Source of the DNA: Neisseriaceae bacterium JH1-16
Lineage (GTDB): Bacteria > Pseudomonadota > Gammaproteobacteria > Burkholderiales > Chromobacteriaceae
Assembly: GCA_025989215.1 (NCBI GenBank)
Contig: JAPDNP010000004.1
Location: 372,001-436,000 of the forward strand
Direction of reading: 5' to 3'
DNA length: 64,000 nucleotides
The notes below the pieces were generated by a model. That model was given only the letters and a program-made list of their open reading frames with translations, ran no database searches and had not been told where the DNA came from. Below, one piece after another: positions 8,867 through 17,692 of this stretch (within the stretch, counting starts at the first letter, position 1; every line of letters begins with the position of its first letter). Made by a program: the position numbers and the translations under genes.

Positions 8867-9058
8867 ATGCGACTGATTCTCGCCATCCTGATTCCGTGGC
8901 TGCAGTTCTTCACCATCGGCCGCCCCTTCGCCGGGCTGTTCTGCCTGGTGCTGCAGCTGACGCTGATCGGCTGGATTCCGGCCGCAATCTGGTCGGCGTA
9001 CGCATTGAGCCAGTACAAGACCGACCAGAAGATCGCCCGGGCGATGGGACGCCACTGA
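8867..9058 (+). CDS. Small YqaE/Pmp3-like membrane protein
   Basis: This 63-residue protein has two hydrophobic helices: ILAILIPWLQFFTIG and AGLFCLVLQLTLIGWIPAAIW, then a polar tail ALSQYKTDQKIARAMGRH. The pattern matches the UPF0057 (YqaE/Pmp3) family of small stress-related membrane proteins. It starts 60 bases after the patatin gene and may be co-transcribed. Confidence 0.75.
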   Translation: MRLILAILIPWLQFFTIGRPFAGLFCLVLQLTLIGWIPAAIWSAYALSQYKTDQKIARAMGRH

Positions 9059-9226
9059 GTGCCGCCCCTTGGCGTTGTGATGGCGCCTTGCCGGAGCCAC
9101 TGCGCTCACTTTGAACGCCCATAGCACGAGGGGTGCAACAGCCCATCCGGTCGCGAGGACGCGCAAACACTCATGGCGCTCCGTGGCAATGCGCCTACTC
9201 CCACCGCACGCTCTTCCGGGCTAGGC

Positions 9227-9246
9227 TTCGGCCAACGTTGGCCGAA
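9227..9246. repeat. Perfect inverted dimer of the 10-mer GTTGGCCGAA
   Basis: TTCGGCCAACGTTGGCCGAA is a perfect 20-base palindrome made of two head-to-head copies of the 10-mer. It lies between two convergent genes, 169 bases after the small membrane protein and just beyond the stop of the minus-strand LysE gene. It may serve as a terminator hairpin, as inverted uptake-sequence pairs do in Neisseria. It is the clearest example of the window-wide repeat. Confidence 0.85.
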
Positions 9247-9249
9247 AGC

Positions 9250-9903
9250 TCACAGCAAGGTGTGATAGCCGTCAGCAATCACCGATACCGCGAAATAGCC
9301 GAATAGCACGGCCGAAGCGGCGTTGCAGTACAGCACCAGCCGCTGGCCGAGCAGTTGCCGGCCACGGCCGGCCAGCACCGCCAGGAACGAGCTCCAGGCC
9401 AGGCCGCCGATGAAGAAGCCGGCCAGGAACAAACCGTTCATCCAGGCCGAGCCATCGGTGGAGTGGGCGATGATCGCGCCGCCCACCGCGGCGAACCACA
9501 GGAGCGAGGTCGGTGACGCCAGCGCCATGCCCAGGCCGCGCAGCAGCTCGCTGCGTGCCGACCAGGCTGCGCCGGCGGCGGCCGCTTCCTCGATCGAGGA
9601 TGCCGCCGGCTGGCGCGCCGCCAGCCACGCCGCCCGCCCCATCCGCCAAGTCAGCCACAGCAGCAGCACCCCGCCGCCCAGCCACAGCACCCAGCGCACC
9701 GGCGTATAGCTGAACAGCAGCGCCAGCCCGCACAACGACAGCACCGCGTAGAACAGATCACCGAAGCAGGAACCCAGCCCGACCAGAAAGGCCGGACGCG
9801 TGCCGGCGCGCAGGCCGGTGTTGATCAGCGCGGTATTGACCATGCCCAGATCGAGACACAGCGACAGCGATAGCAGAAAACCCTTGAGAACGACCGCGAA
9901 CAT
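9250..9903 (-). CDS. LysE family amino-acid/metabolite exporter
   Basis: A 217-residue integral membrane protein with about six hydrophobic helices and LysE/RhtB features: an N-terminal GFLLSLSLCLDLGMVNTALINTGL, then FLVGLGSCFGDLFYAVLSLCGLA, and the central GLGMALASPTSLLWFAAVGG. It is expected to export an amino acid or derivative, but the substrate is not readable. The next gene upstream is an AraC-type regulator on the same strand, 61 bases away. Confidence 0.85.
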   Translation of the reverse strand: MFAVVLKGFLLSLSLCLDLGMVNTALINTGLRAGTRPAFLVGLGSCFGDLFYAVLSLCGLALLFSYTPVRWVLWLGGGVLLLWLTWRMGRAAWLAARQPAASSIEEAAAAGAAWSARSELLRGLGMALASPTSLLWFAAVGGAIIAHSTDGSAWMNGLFLAGFFIGGLAWSSFLAVLAGRGRQLLGQRLVLYCNAASAVLFGYFAVSVIADGYHTLL

Positions 9904-9964
9904 GACAGCACGCCTGAGAATGGATGATGCCCGACGATAGCGCTGGAGCGGCGCGGCGGTCTTG

Positions 9965-10723
9965 TCAGAAATTGACCTGGCGGAACTGGCCCGGGGTCAT
10001 GCCGCAGAAGCGGCTGAAGGCCTTGGTGAAATGGGCCTGGTCGGCGAAACCGGCGTCCAGCGCCACCTCGGCGATCGGCTTGCCGGCCCGCAGCAGCCGG
10101 CGCGCCAGGTTCAGCCGCTGCTGCATCAGCCAGGCGTGCGGCGGCAGGCCGACCAGACGGTGGAAAGAGCGCACCAGATGGGCCGGCGAGATGCCCTCGG
10201 CCGCCGCCAGATCGTCGAGGCTCGGCGCGGCGGCGAGATCGTCGAGCAGGCGTTCCTGCACGCGCCTAAGCCTCGCCTGATCGAGCGACAGCCGAGTCGG
10301 CGCGGCCTTGCTGCCGGCCTGTTCCAGCAGCTGGCCGAGCAAGGCCACGCAGCCCTCTTCGGCCAACGTTCCGCCCGTCTGCACCACCGCCTGCAGCTGA
10401 TGCACCAGCGCACCATCGCGCACGCAAGGTTGGCCGAACGCGAACGGCGCATGGAAGTAATGCTCGAACGCCGCCGGCTGCACGTACAGCGACAGGCAGC
10501 GCCAGGCGCCGTCGCTGACGGCGCGGCTCGCCTGCACCTCGCCCGGGTTGTAAGTGGTCAGCGTCGCGGTATCGGCCTCGAAGGTCTTGCCGTCCAGCCA
10601 CACCTGCTCCAGCCCGTTCAGGCTGGCACTGATCACGTACTCGTCGTGGCTGTGCTTGGGAAAGCCCTGCGCCGGGGTGCTGAGCAGCGCGAGTTCGAGA
10701 AAGTCGTTGCGAAAGGAGATCAT
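9965..10723 (-). CDS. AraC family transcriptional regulator
   Basis: The 252-residue protein has an N-terminal cupin-like sensing domain (GFPKHSHDEYVISAS) and a C-terminal double helix-turn-helix (about 155-250). The second HTH reads PIAEVALDAGFADQAHFTKAFSRFCGMTPGQFRQ, the AraC signature. It lies directly upstream of the LysE-type exporter on the same strand and probably controls it in response to the exported compound. Two 10-mer copies lie inside (10358-10367 read as LAE; 10429-10438 read as FGQ). Confidence 0.9.
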   Translation of the reverse strand: MISFRNDFLELALLSTPAQGFPKHSHDEYVISASLNGLEQVWLDGKTFEADTATLTTYNPGEVQASRAVSDGAWRCLSLYVQPAAFEHYFHAPFAFGQPCVRDGALVHQLQAVVQTGGTLAEEGCVALLGQLLEQAGSKAAPTRLSLDQARLRRVQERLLDDLAAAPSLDDLAAAEGISPAHLVRSFHRLVGLPPHAWLMQQRLNLARRLLRAGKPIAEVALDAGFADQAHFTKAFSRFCGMTPGQFRQVNF

Positions 10724-10784
10724 CTCTTACGGAACACGGGACGCGCCAGGGCTGGGCATCCGCCCAGCCTGACGTGATCTGGCC

Positions 10785-11405
10785 TCAGCTTAGCGGCAGG
10801 GTCAATACGCCGGCGGTGCCGGCCCGCTGGCGCAGCGCCGCGTACCACGCCTCGATATGCGGGTACGCCACGCGCGGCAACTCCAGGTTCAGCCACAGGT
10901 GTACCGAGCAGCCCACCGCGATGTCGGCCAGGGTGAACGCCTCGCCGGCGACGAAGCGCGACACGCTCAAGCGGGCCTCGAGAATGGACAGCAGGGTCTC
11001 GGTCTTCTGCCGCGCCGCCTCGATCGCGGCCGGGTTGCGCTCGGCCGCCGGGGTGCGGATCAAGCCGTGAAATGCCGGGCTCAGCCCCGGCTGCAGGGTG
11101 GTCGCCTGCCAGTCCAGCCAGCGCTCCACCTCGGCACGCGCCTGCAGCGCGCTCGGGTACAACGATTCGGCGCCGGCCTTGCTGGCCAGGTAGCGCATGA
11201 TCGCGTTCGACTCCCACAGCACGAAGCCGTCGTCCTCGATGGTCGGCACCAGGCCGTTCGGATTCAGCGCGCGGTATTCCGGCGTGCCCACCACGCCGAA
11301 CTGGCGACCGGCGTCGATGCGCTCGAACGGCATGCCCAGCTCCTCAGCCGCCCACACCACCTTCTTCACATTGGTCGAATTGATGCGCCCCCAGATCTTC
11401 AGCAT
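10785..11405 (-). CDS. Glutathione S-transferase family protein
   Basis: A 206-residue protein with an N-terminal thioredoxin-fold domain (MLKIWGRINSTNVKKVVWAAEEL, then NPNGLVPTIEDDGFVLWESNAIMRYLA, the glutathione-binding region) and an all-helical C-terminal domain with FTLADIAVGCSVHLW. Ser/Asn in RINSTNVKK suggests a Ser-type rather than Tyr-type active site. Start at 11405 gives the standard GST N-terminus; the frame is open further upstream. Confidence 0.9.
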   Translation of the reverse strand: MLKIWGRINSTNVKKVVWAAEELGMPFERIDAGRQFGVVGTPEYRALNPNGLVPTIEDDGFVLWESNAIMRYLASKAGAESLYPSALQARAEVERWLDWQATTLQPGLSPAFHGLIRTPAAERNPAAIEAARQKTETLLSILEARLSVSRFVAGEAFTLADIAVGCSVHLWLNLELPRVAYPHIEAWYAALRQRAGTAGVLTLPLS

Positions 11406-11621
11406 GCCGATGTCCTCTTCTTGGTGAGCCGCCATTGTAGCCCGAAAGCCGGGCCCGCCGGCCCTCGGGCTGAGCACCGCCCGGCGTCTGTCTCCGATCC
11501 GCTGCACCCGGGCGATGCTGCGTTGCAATGACGCTCGACGTGCCGATGACGCGATCAGTCCATGCCGCCTTCCACGCCATCGCTCTGCGTTGGCGACATC
11601 GCCTCCAGGCTCTCGGCGGGA

Positions 11622-12644
11622 CTAGTGACTCTGCGTGGCAATGACGAAGTCAAGCAGCGCTCGGTCGATGCCGGTATTGAGCAACAGGTCCGGCTCGCTC
11701 TTCACCGCCTGCATGAACTTTCCGCGCATCGCCGGCTCGTCGGTGCAGAAGGTCGCGTGCGACAAGGCCTGCCAGCGCGCGCCGAGTGCTTGCGCTTCCG
11801 GATGATCCGGCGCCAGGCCGCTGTCCATCGCGCGGCGCACCGCGCCGACCAGGGTCGGCCATTCCGGCATGTGGCGGCGGAAGTTGCCGCGCAGGCGTTC
11901 CACCTCATCCGCGTCGAAATACTTGGCGTAGATCGGCAGTCGCGCTTCGGTCATCGCCTGGCTGACATAGTCGATCACCGCGGCGTCGATGCCGTTGTGC
12001 GACTGCAGCGCCGGCTCGTGGCGCTGCATCGTGTCGAGCTTGATCAGCAGGTCCTCGTCGCCGTGTACCAACCGCTGGGTGTGGCTCGTCCACTGCTGCG
12101 CCAGCGCCTGTGCCTCGGCCGACTGCGCCGGCACCTTGGCGTCGATCAGCGCGCGTACCCGGTCGGTGAGCGCACGCCAGTCGGCATCGTACTGTTCTCC
12201 CAGCTCGGCCTTGCGCTGACGCAGGATATCGGCTTGCTGTTGGGTCAGGTATTTCTCGTACATGGTCATCAACTCCAGTGCGGTCAACCAATCGGCCAGC
12301 GTCGGCTCGGTGTCGGTGGCCAGGCGCCGCTGCAACTGCTGCAGCCGCGCGCGCAACACCAGCGCCTGTTCGATCTGCCCGTCGAGGGCGGCGATCTGTT
12401 GCGCGATCAGCCCCGGCAGCGCCGGGCCGCTGCCGGCCAGCATGTCTCCGATCTCGGCCAGCGCGAAGCCGAGCCGTTGCAGCGCCTGGATGCGGTACAG
12501 CCGGGTCACGTCGTCGCCGTTGTACAGCCGGTAGCCGCTGTCGGAGCGCGCAGAAGGGGTGAGCAGACCGATGTCGTCATAGTGATGCAGCGCCCGGACC
12601 GTCAGTCCGGTCCGCTTGGCCAGTTCGCCAACCTTGAGCAGCAT
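11622..12644 (-). CDS. MerR family regulator with TipAS-like C-terminal domains
   Basis: The 340-residue protein starts with a MerR winged helix (MLLKVGELAKRTGLTVRALHHYDDIGLLTPSARSDSGYRLY), then a coiled-coil dimer helix (about 75-120), then a long helical region. That region holds two similar segments, one around MYEKYLTQQQADILRQRKAELG and one around MTEARLPIYAKYFDADEVERLRGN, each followed by a WxxL/W..ALTDRVRALIDA-type helix. This looks like two TipAS drug-binding domains in tandem, longer than ordinary TipA. A multidrug-sensing activator is likely; its target is not evident. Confidence 0.85.
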   Translation of the reverse strand: MLLKVGELAKRTGLTVRALHHYDDIGLLTPSARSDSGYRLYNGDDVTRLYRIQALQRLGFALAEIGDMLAGSGPALPGLIAQQIAALDGQIEQALVLRARLQQLQRRLATDTEPTLADWLTALELMTMYEKYLTQQQADILRQRKAELGEQYDADWRALTDRVRALIDAKVPAQSAEAQALAQQWTSHTQRLVHGDEDLLIKLDTMQRHEPALQSHNGIDAAVIDYVSQAMTEARLPIYAKYFDADEVERLRGNFRRHMPEWPTLVGAVRRAMDSGLAPDHPEAQALGARWQALSHATFCTDEPAMRGKFMQAVKSEPDLLLNTGIDRALLDFVIATQSH

Positions 12645-12727
12645 CGTCGTCTCCCTCACTGTGCTGATGTCATGGTGGAGCCTCACGTCGCGTGAGGGTC
12701 AAGCGCCGATTGTGCGCGGCGCGCGCG

Positions 12728-12760
12728 CAAAAAAACAGGCACCTTACGGTGCCTGTTTCG
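12728..12760 (-). terminator. Intrinsic terminator after ygiQ
   Basis: On the minus strand a perfect stem AACAGGCACC / GGTGCCTGTT with a four-base loop runs into a T-tract. It sits just beyond the ygiQ stop. Confidence 0.9.
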
Positions 12761-12779
12761 GTGCGATCAGGGGATCGAC

Positions 12780-15050
12780 TCAGCGACGGCCCTTCGGCTT
12801 GCCGGCCGTGGTCGCGGCGGCGCCGTTGCGGCTGCCCGGCTTGTTGCCCTTGCCGACCTGCTTGCCCGCCGGCTTGCGCGCCGACGACGACGGCGCATCC
12901 TGGAAGCGCTGGGTCGGGTGGTGGGCGGTACGCGCGGTGTTGAAGCGCTGGCCGCGCGGCGCGACGTTGTTGCCCGACTGCGGCGGCACCGGCGCGATCA
13001 GCTGGTGCTTGCCGTAGCCGATCAGGTCTTCGCGACCCATATTGATCAGCGCGTCGTACAGGATCTGCCAGTTGTCCGGGTGGTGGTAGCGCAGGAAGGC
13101 CTTGTGCAATTTCCGGCGGTAGCCGTCGCGCACCACGTCGACCTTCTCGGACGAGCGCGCCAGTTTCTTCAGCGGGTTGCGGCGGGTGTGCCACATCGTC
13201 GTCGCCATCGCCATCGGCGTCGGCATGAAGGTCTGCACCTGGTCGAGGCGGAAGTTGTTCTTCTTCAGCCACAGCGCCAGGTTCATCATGTCTTCGTCGG
13301 TGGTGCCCGGGTGGGCGGCGATGAAGTACGGGATCAGGTACTGTTCCTTGCCCGCCTCTTTCGAGAACTTCTCGAACAGCTCCTTGAACTTGTCGTAGCT
13401 GCCCATGCCCGGCTTCATCATCTTGGACAGCGGGCCGTCCTCGGTGTGTTCCGGCGCGATCTTCAGGTAGCCGCCGACGTGGTACTTCACCAGCTCCTTG
13501 ATGTACTCGGGCGACTTCACCGCCAGGTCGTAGCGCAGGCCCGACTGGATGTTGATCTTCTTCACCCCCGGCAGCGCGCGCGCCTTGCGGTACAGCTGGA
13601 TCAGGCTGCTGTGGTCGGTGTTGAGGTTCTCGCAGATGTCCGGGTATACGCAGGACAGCTTGCGACAGGACTTCTCGATCTTCGGGTCCTTGCACGACAG
13701 CCGGTACATGTTCGCGGTCGGGCCGCCCAGGTCGGAGATGTGGCCGGTGAAACCCTCGGTCTTGTCGCGGATTTCCTCGATCTCTTTCAGGATCGACTCT
13801 TCCGAACGGCTCTGGATGATGCGGCCCTCGTGCTCGGTAATCGAGCAGAAGGTACAGCCGCCGAAACAGCCGCGCATGATGTTGACCGAGTACTTGATCA
13901 TCTCCCAGGCCGGGATATGGGCGTTGCCGTAGGCCGGGTGCGGGTTGCGCGCATACGGTTGGCCGAACACGAAGTCCATCTCTTCGGTGGTCAGCGGGAT
14001 CGGCGGCGGGGTCAGCCACACGTCGCGCTCGCCGTGCATCTGCACCAGTGCGCGGGCGTTACCCGGGTTCGACTCCAGGTGCAGGGTGCGGCTGGCGTGC
14101 GCGTACAGCACCGGGTCGTAGGCTACCGCCTCGAACGCCGGGATGCGCACCACGGTCTTGGCGCGCTGCGCGCGGCGGATCGCCACCCGCTCGTGCACGT
14201 TCATGAACTTGATCGGCTGAACGGTCGCCGTCGCCCCGCTCGCCTCGGCCTGCTTGGCCGCCTGCTCGGGGATTTCCTCGTACGGGTTCACATGCGGGTC
14301 GACCCGGCCCGGCAGATCGACGGTGGAGGAGTCCATCTCCTCCCACTCGTCGTTCGGCTTCCAGCCGTGCGGCACGATGAAGGCGGTGCCGCGGATGTCG
14401 CGCATCTCGGACAGCTTCTCGCCGGCGGCGGCGCGGTGGGCGATCTCGACCAGCGCACGCTCGGCGTTGCCGTACAGCAGGATGTCGGCCTTGGAGTTGA
14501 CCAGTACCGACGGGCGCACCTTGTCGCTCCAGTAGTCGTAGTGCGCGATGCGGCGCAAGCTGGCCTCGATGCTGCCAATCATCACGCCGACGCCCGGATA
14601 GGCCTCGCGGCAGCGTTGCGCATACACCGTCACCGCGCGGTCCGGGCGCTTGTTCGGCTCGCCGTGCGGGGTGTAGGCATCGTCCGAACGCGGCTTCTTG
14701 TCGGCGGTGTAGCGGTTGATCATCGAATCCATATTGCCGGCGGTCACGCCGAAGAACAGGTTCGGCTTGCCCAGCGCGCGGAACGGCTCGGCGCTCTGCC
14801 AGTCGGGCTGCGCGATGATGCCGACGCGGAAACCCTGCGCCTCCAGCAAGCGCCCCACCAGCGCCATGCCGAAGCTCGGATGGTCGATGTAGCAGTCGCC
14901 CGATACCAGGATGATGTCGCAGGAATCCCAGCCGAGTTCGTCCATCTCGGCGCGGCTCATCGGCAGGAACTTGGCGGTGCCGAAGCGTTGCGCCCAGTAC
15001 TTGCGATAGGAGTTGATCGGTTTGACGTTGCTGGTCGGTGGCGTGTTCAT
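12780..15050 (-). CDS. ygiQ: YgiQ family radical SAM protein
   Basis: A 756-residue enzyme of the YgiQ family. An N-terminal domain (about 35-340) precedes the radical SAM core with cysteine motif GCFGGCTFC (Cys395, 399, 402), SITEHEGR and [13 protein letters not shown]. The C-terminal end is low-complexity and basic (Gly/Lys/Arg-rich). Its reaction is not known. Start at MNTPP (15050) fits the family; ten more residues are possible from 15080. Copy 13958-13967 of the 10-mer lies inside. rbgA is upstream but separated by a terminator. Confidence 0.93.
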   Translation of the reverse strand: MNTPPTSNVKPINSYRKYWAQRFGTAKFLPMSRAEMDELGWDSCDIILVSGDCYIDHPSFGMALVGRLLEAQGFRVGIIAQPDWQSAEPFRALGKPNLFFGVTAGNMDSMINRYTADKKPRSDDAYTPHGEPNKRPDRAVTVYAQRCREAYPGVGVMIGSIEASLRRIAHYDYWSDKVRPSVLVNSKADILLYGNAERALVEIAHRAAAGEKLSEMRDIRGTAFIVPHGWKPNDEWEEMDSSTVDLPGRVDPHVNPYEEIPEQAAKQAEASGATATVQPIKFMNVHERVAIRRAQRAKTVVRIPAFEAVAYDPVLYAHASRTLHLESNPGNARALVQMHGERDVWLTPPPIPLTTEEMDFVFGQPYARNPHPAYGNAHIPAWEMIKYSVNIMRGCFGGCTFCSITEHEGRIIQSRSEESILKEIEEIRDKTEGFTGHISDLGGPTANMYRLSCKDPKIEKSCRKLSCVYPDICENLNTDHSSLIQLYRKARALPGVKKINIQSGLRYDLAVKSPEYIKELVKYHVGGYLKIAPEHTEDGPLSKMMKPGMGSYDKFKELFEKFSKEAGKEQYLIPYFIAAHPGTTDEDMMNLALWLKKNNFRLDQVQTFMPTPMAMATTMWHTRRNPLKKLARSSEKVDVVRDGYRRKLHKAFLRYHHPDNWQILYDALINMGREDLIGYGKHQLIAPVPPQSGNNVAPRGQRFNTARTAHHPTQRFQDAPSSSARKPAGKQVGKGNKPGSRNGAAATTAGKPKGRR

Positions 15051-15136
15051 GGTGGGTGTGGTTTCCGGCAAGGCGCGCATTATGCCAGAAAAGCGCGCCG
15101 ACTTCAGTAAAAATCCTGCTCAATCAATCATCTACG

Positions 15137-15173
15137 CAAAAACGGCAGACCGGAGCGACGGTCTGCCGTTTTG
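15137..15173 (-). terminator. Intrinsic terminator after rbgA
   Basis: A perfect 12-bp stem (AACGGCAGACCG / CGGTCTGCCGTT) with a six-base loop; A/T runs lie on both sides, so it could act in both directions. A 10-mer copy (15184-15193) sits beside it. Confidence 0.9.
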
Positions 15174-15183
15174 CTGGCCCAGG

Positions 15184-15193
15184 GTTGGCCGAA
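15184..15193 (+). repeat. GTTGGCCGAA 10-mer beside terminator
   Basis: An exact intergenic copy between the rbgA stop and its terminator. Confidence 0.85.
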
Positions 15194-15224
15194 AGCCCGC
15201 GCCTGGCCGCAGGATCGCTCCTGC

Positions 15225-16184
15225 TCAGTGGCTGTTCTTGCCCGCCTCGGCCAGGCGGCGCTTGTGCTCGCGCTCGTTCTTCAGGTCTTCGCGCTCCTTG
15301 ATGCGCTTGGCCTCGCGGGCTTTCGATTCCTCTTCCCAGACGCGCCATTCATCCGGCGTTTCCAGGGTGATGCGACCGATCGCGCCATCGCGGAAGTCGG
15401 TCAGCACGATCTCGGCGGTCTTCTGCATATTGACCCGCCCGCCGCCCAGCATCGCGCCACGGCGACGGCCGATCGCCTCGAGCAGCTCCTCGTCCTTCAG
15501 GCCCTCGATGCTGTCCTTCAGGCCGTAGCGAGTCGCCAGCTCCTTGGCGTAGTTGGCGCCGAGATAGGCCAGCAGCTCCAGCGCCACCTCTTCCTCGTCC
15601 ATCGCGTTGCGGCCCACCGCGCCGCTGGCGGCCAGGTTGTAGCCGCCCTGCTCGACGATGATCTTCGGCCACAGCATGCCCGGGGTGTCGAACAGCCAGA
15701 AGCCGTCGGCCAGGATGATGCGCTGCTCGCCCTTGGTGACGCCCGGCTCGTTACCGGCCTTGGCGACCCGACGGCCCATCATGGTATTGATCAGTGTCGA
15801 CTTGCCGACGTTGGGAATGCCGCAGATCAGCACGCGCAGCGGGCGCTCGACGCTGCCGCGGTTCGGCACCAGGTCGCAGCAGGCGTCGATCAGCTTCTTG
15901 GCCGGCGAGCGCTCGCCGGCGTCCAGCCCGATCGCCTGGGTGTGGCTCTTGCCCTTGTAGTAGTCGATCCACTGGCGGGTGCGCTGCGGGTCGGCCAGGT
16001 CCTGCTTATTGAGGATCTTCAGCGCCGGCTTGCCGCGGGTCAGCTGCGCGATCATCGGGTTGGCGCTGGACGCCGGCAGGCGCGCATCGAGCATCTCGAT
16101 CACCACGTCGACGCCCTCCTTGACGCGTTCGGCCACCGCCTTCTTGGCCTTGTTCATGTGGCCTGGGAACCATTGGATCGCCAT
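15225..16184 (-). CDS. rbgA: Ribosome biogenesis GTPase YlqF/RbgA
   Basis: A 319-residue circularly permuted GTPase for late 50S subunit assembly. The G motifs appear in permuted order: G4 NKQD (59-62), G1 GIPNVGKST (122-130), G3 DTPG (166-169). The N-terminus MAIQWFPGHMNKAKKAV is diagnostic of the YlqF family. The charged C-terminal tail (REAKRIKEREDLKNEREHK) is likely RNA-contacting. It starts four bases after the stop of the small DUF3820 gene, so both are one operon. Confidence 0.95.
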   Translation of the reverse strand: MAIQWFPGHMNKAKKAVAERVKEGVDVVIEMLDARLPASSANPMIAQLTRGKPALKILNKQDLADPQRTRQWIDYYKGKSHTQAIGLDAGERSPAKKLIDACCDLVPNRGSVERPLRVLICGIPNVGKSTLINTMMGRRVAKAGNEPGVTKGEQRIILADGFWLFDTPGMLWPKIIVEQGGYNLAASGAVGRNAMDEEEVALELLAYLGANYAKELATRYGLKDSIEGLKDEELLEAIGRRRGAMLGGGRVNMQKTAEIVLTDFRDGAIGRITLETPDEWRVWEEESKAREAKRIKEREDLKNEREHKRRLAEAGKNSH

Positions 16185-16188
16185 GGAT

Positions 16189-16401
16189 TTATCGCTTTCG
16201 TAAAGGGTCGAGCAAGGGCCTAAGCCCGTTGAGCTGGATTTCGTGCATCAGCGCCAGCAAGCGGCCGATCTCGCCGGGCGGAAAACCCTGCCGGGCGAAC
16301 CAGTCGAGGTAGTTTTCCGGCAGGTCGGCCAGCAGCACGCCCTTGTGCTTGCCGAACGGCATGCGCAGGGTGACTAGGGTTTCCAAATCAGCGGCTTGCA
16401 T
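16189..16401 (-). CDS. DUF3820 family protein
   Basis: A 70-residue protein with the DUF3820 core LVTLRMPFGKHKGVLLADLPENYLDWFARQGFPPGEIGRLLALMHEI. Members are sometimes called putative quorum-sensing-regulated virulence factors, but no function is established. The stop is four bases from the rbgA start, which indicates co-transcription. Confidence 0.85.
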   Translation of the reverse strand: MQAADLETLVTLRMPFGKHKGVLLADLPENYLDWFARQGFPPGEIGRLLALMHEIQLNGLRPLLDPLRKR

Positions 16402-16585
16402 CGCGGTGGACTCGTCGGGAAGGGGCGCATTGTGCCAAAGCGCGCGGCGCTTGGCGAGCGCGGTCGCTGTTGATGCCGATCAAGCCGGCACGCCGTGAAA
16501 CGGCCCGGCAGCCGGACGCTATGCGAGGATGGGCTTGCCTGATGATCCTCTCATCGTTTGTCTCGGTTCGCGCAGAGCCGTCTGG

Positions 16586-16612
16586 CGGGCGCCTCGCGGT
16601 GCCCGTTTTTTT
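16586..16612 (+). terminator. Plus-strand intrinsic terminator with no plus-strand gene upstream
   Basis: Stem CGGGCGCC / GGTGCCCG with a TCGC loop is followed by seven T residues, reading on the plus strand. Genes on both sides are on the minus strand, and the minus orientation lacks a T-run. It may end a small untranslated RNA starting within 16402-16585 (see findings). Confidence 0.7.
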
Positions 16613-16617
16613 ATAGC

Positions 16618-16977
16618 TCAGCGACCCTCGATGGCCTTGCCATCGTTGAACGCCAGATAGCCCTTCACCACCCGGTAGATGAACCAGATCCAGGTGATCG
16701 CCAAAATCAGGAAGCCCACCAGCACCACCGTCAACAGGCCGCCAACCAGATAGCCGGCCAGCGCCCACCAGAAGGTCTTGATCTGCCAGCGGAAGTGGCT
16801 CTCGTAGCGGGTGCCGATCACGTCGGGCAGCTTCACGTAGTTGACGATCACCGCGACGATCGCGGTCACGCCGACGAACAGACTCAGCGCCTGCAGCACA
16901 TACACCGCCATCGTCAGATTGTTCAGCTTGTGATCGTCGACACGGGTGATCACCGCTTGTTCCGGGGTCTCGTACAT
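16618..16977 (-). CDS. DUF4870-like small membrane protein
   Basis: A 119-residue protein with three hydrophobic segments: an N-terminal helix (about 25-47), a middle one after HFRWQIKTFWWALAGYLVGG, and a C-terminal one (LVGFLILAITWIWFIYRVVKGYLAFNDGKAI). The HxRWQxxTFWW element is seen in small bacterial membrane proteins of unknown function. It starts 21 bases after the stop of the upstream unknown gene, so it shares that gene's attenuator-controlled transcript. Confidence 0.75.
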   Translation of the reverse strand: MYETPEQAVITRVDDHKLNNLTMAVYVLQALSLFVGVTAIVAVIVNYVKLPDVIGTRYESHFRWQIKTFWWALAGYLVGGLLTVVLVGFLILAITWIWFIYRVVKGYLAFNDGKAIEGR

Positions 16978-16998
16978 GCAGTCTCCTTGAGAATGGGT

Positions 16999-17589
16999 TC
17001 AGTCCGCCGCCAGCCCCAGTGTCGCGAACAGGCCGCTCAGACGCCGCCGCGCGGCGCGGTGCGCCTGGCGACTGGCGTCGACCAGCCCGGCGGCACGGCC
17101 GCTGGCGGCCGGTTCTGCCGCGCACCAAGCGCGCAACACGCCGGTTTCGACAGGCAACGCCGCCGGCAGCAGCACCGGGGCGGCCGGGCTGACGCTCAGG
17201 CCGAAGCGTTCGGCCAACACCGCCAGACGCCGGTTGGCCTCGTCGAGCGTCGGCAACTGCGCCGGGCTGACCAGCACATGGCTCAGCCCCAGCACCGCGA
17301 TGCGCGCCGCCAGCCAGTCGGCCGCATCGGAAAGCCGCGCCGGGCTCGGCCGGGTTTCCAGATTGGCGCGCAAGGTGACGCTGAGCATCGCCAAGAGGCG
17401 GATATCGGGCAGCAGCGCCTCGGACAGGCGCAATGGCGCCAGCTCCAGCGCCTCGGCCGGTGGCGGCAACGGGCTGCCGGGCGTGGCGTGCTCGACGTCG
17501 GTCACCAGCGCCAGCGCGCACAGCGGTTGGGCATCCGGCAGGCTCAGACTGGCCCGGGCTATGGACAACGAGTCGCAGACTTCGTTCAT
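16999..17589 (-). CDS. Unknown Ala/Leu-rich protein downstream of an aromatic attenuator
   Basis: I do not recognise this 196-residue protein. It is rich in Ala, Leu, Pro and Arg, has no signal peptide or membrane helix, and begins MNEVCDSLSIARASLSLP. The central part (LADAADWLAARIAVLGLSHVLVSPAQLPTL-like, about 105-140) and a basic C-terminus (SRQAHRAARRRLSGLF) are the main features. It has a good ribosome-binding site (GGAGATTCACC) and lies directly behind a leader peptide plus terminator, so its expression should rise when Trp or Tyr charging is low. Copy 17209-17218 of the 10-mer encodes LAE. Confidence 0.6.
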   Translation of the reverse strand: MNEVCDSLSIARASLSLPDAQPLCALALVTDVEHATPGSPLPPPAEALELAPLRLSEALLPDIRLLAMLSVTLRANLETRPSPARLSDAADWLAARIAVLGLSHVLVSPAQLPTLDEANRRLAVLAERFGLSVSPAAPVLLPAALPVETGVLRAWCAAEPAASGRAAGLVDASRQAHRAARRRLSGLFATLGLAAD

Positions 17590-17636
17590 GGTGAATCTCC
17601 TGGTCTGGGGCGATCCAGGCGGCGGAGAGTCATCGG

Positions 17637-17671
17637 AAAAAACAAATGCCGCCTGGTAGCGGCGGCATTTG
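17637..17671 (-). terminator. Attenuator terminator hairpin (segments 3:4)
   Basis: On the minus strand, CAAATGCCGCC and GGCGGCATTTG form a perfect 11-bp stem with a seven-base loop, followed by six T residues (plus-strand A-run 17637-17642). It lies between the leader peptide stop and the start of the gene at 17589. Confidence 0.85.
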
Positions 17672-17692
17672 TCGGGAAAGTGTTCGGTATTT

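Noticed and set aside
12918-15110. 730-residue plus-strand ORF over ygiQ
   Set aside because: Shadow of ygiQ with Arg/Ala/His/Val-rich composition and no motif.
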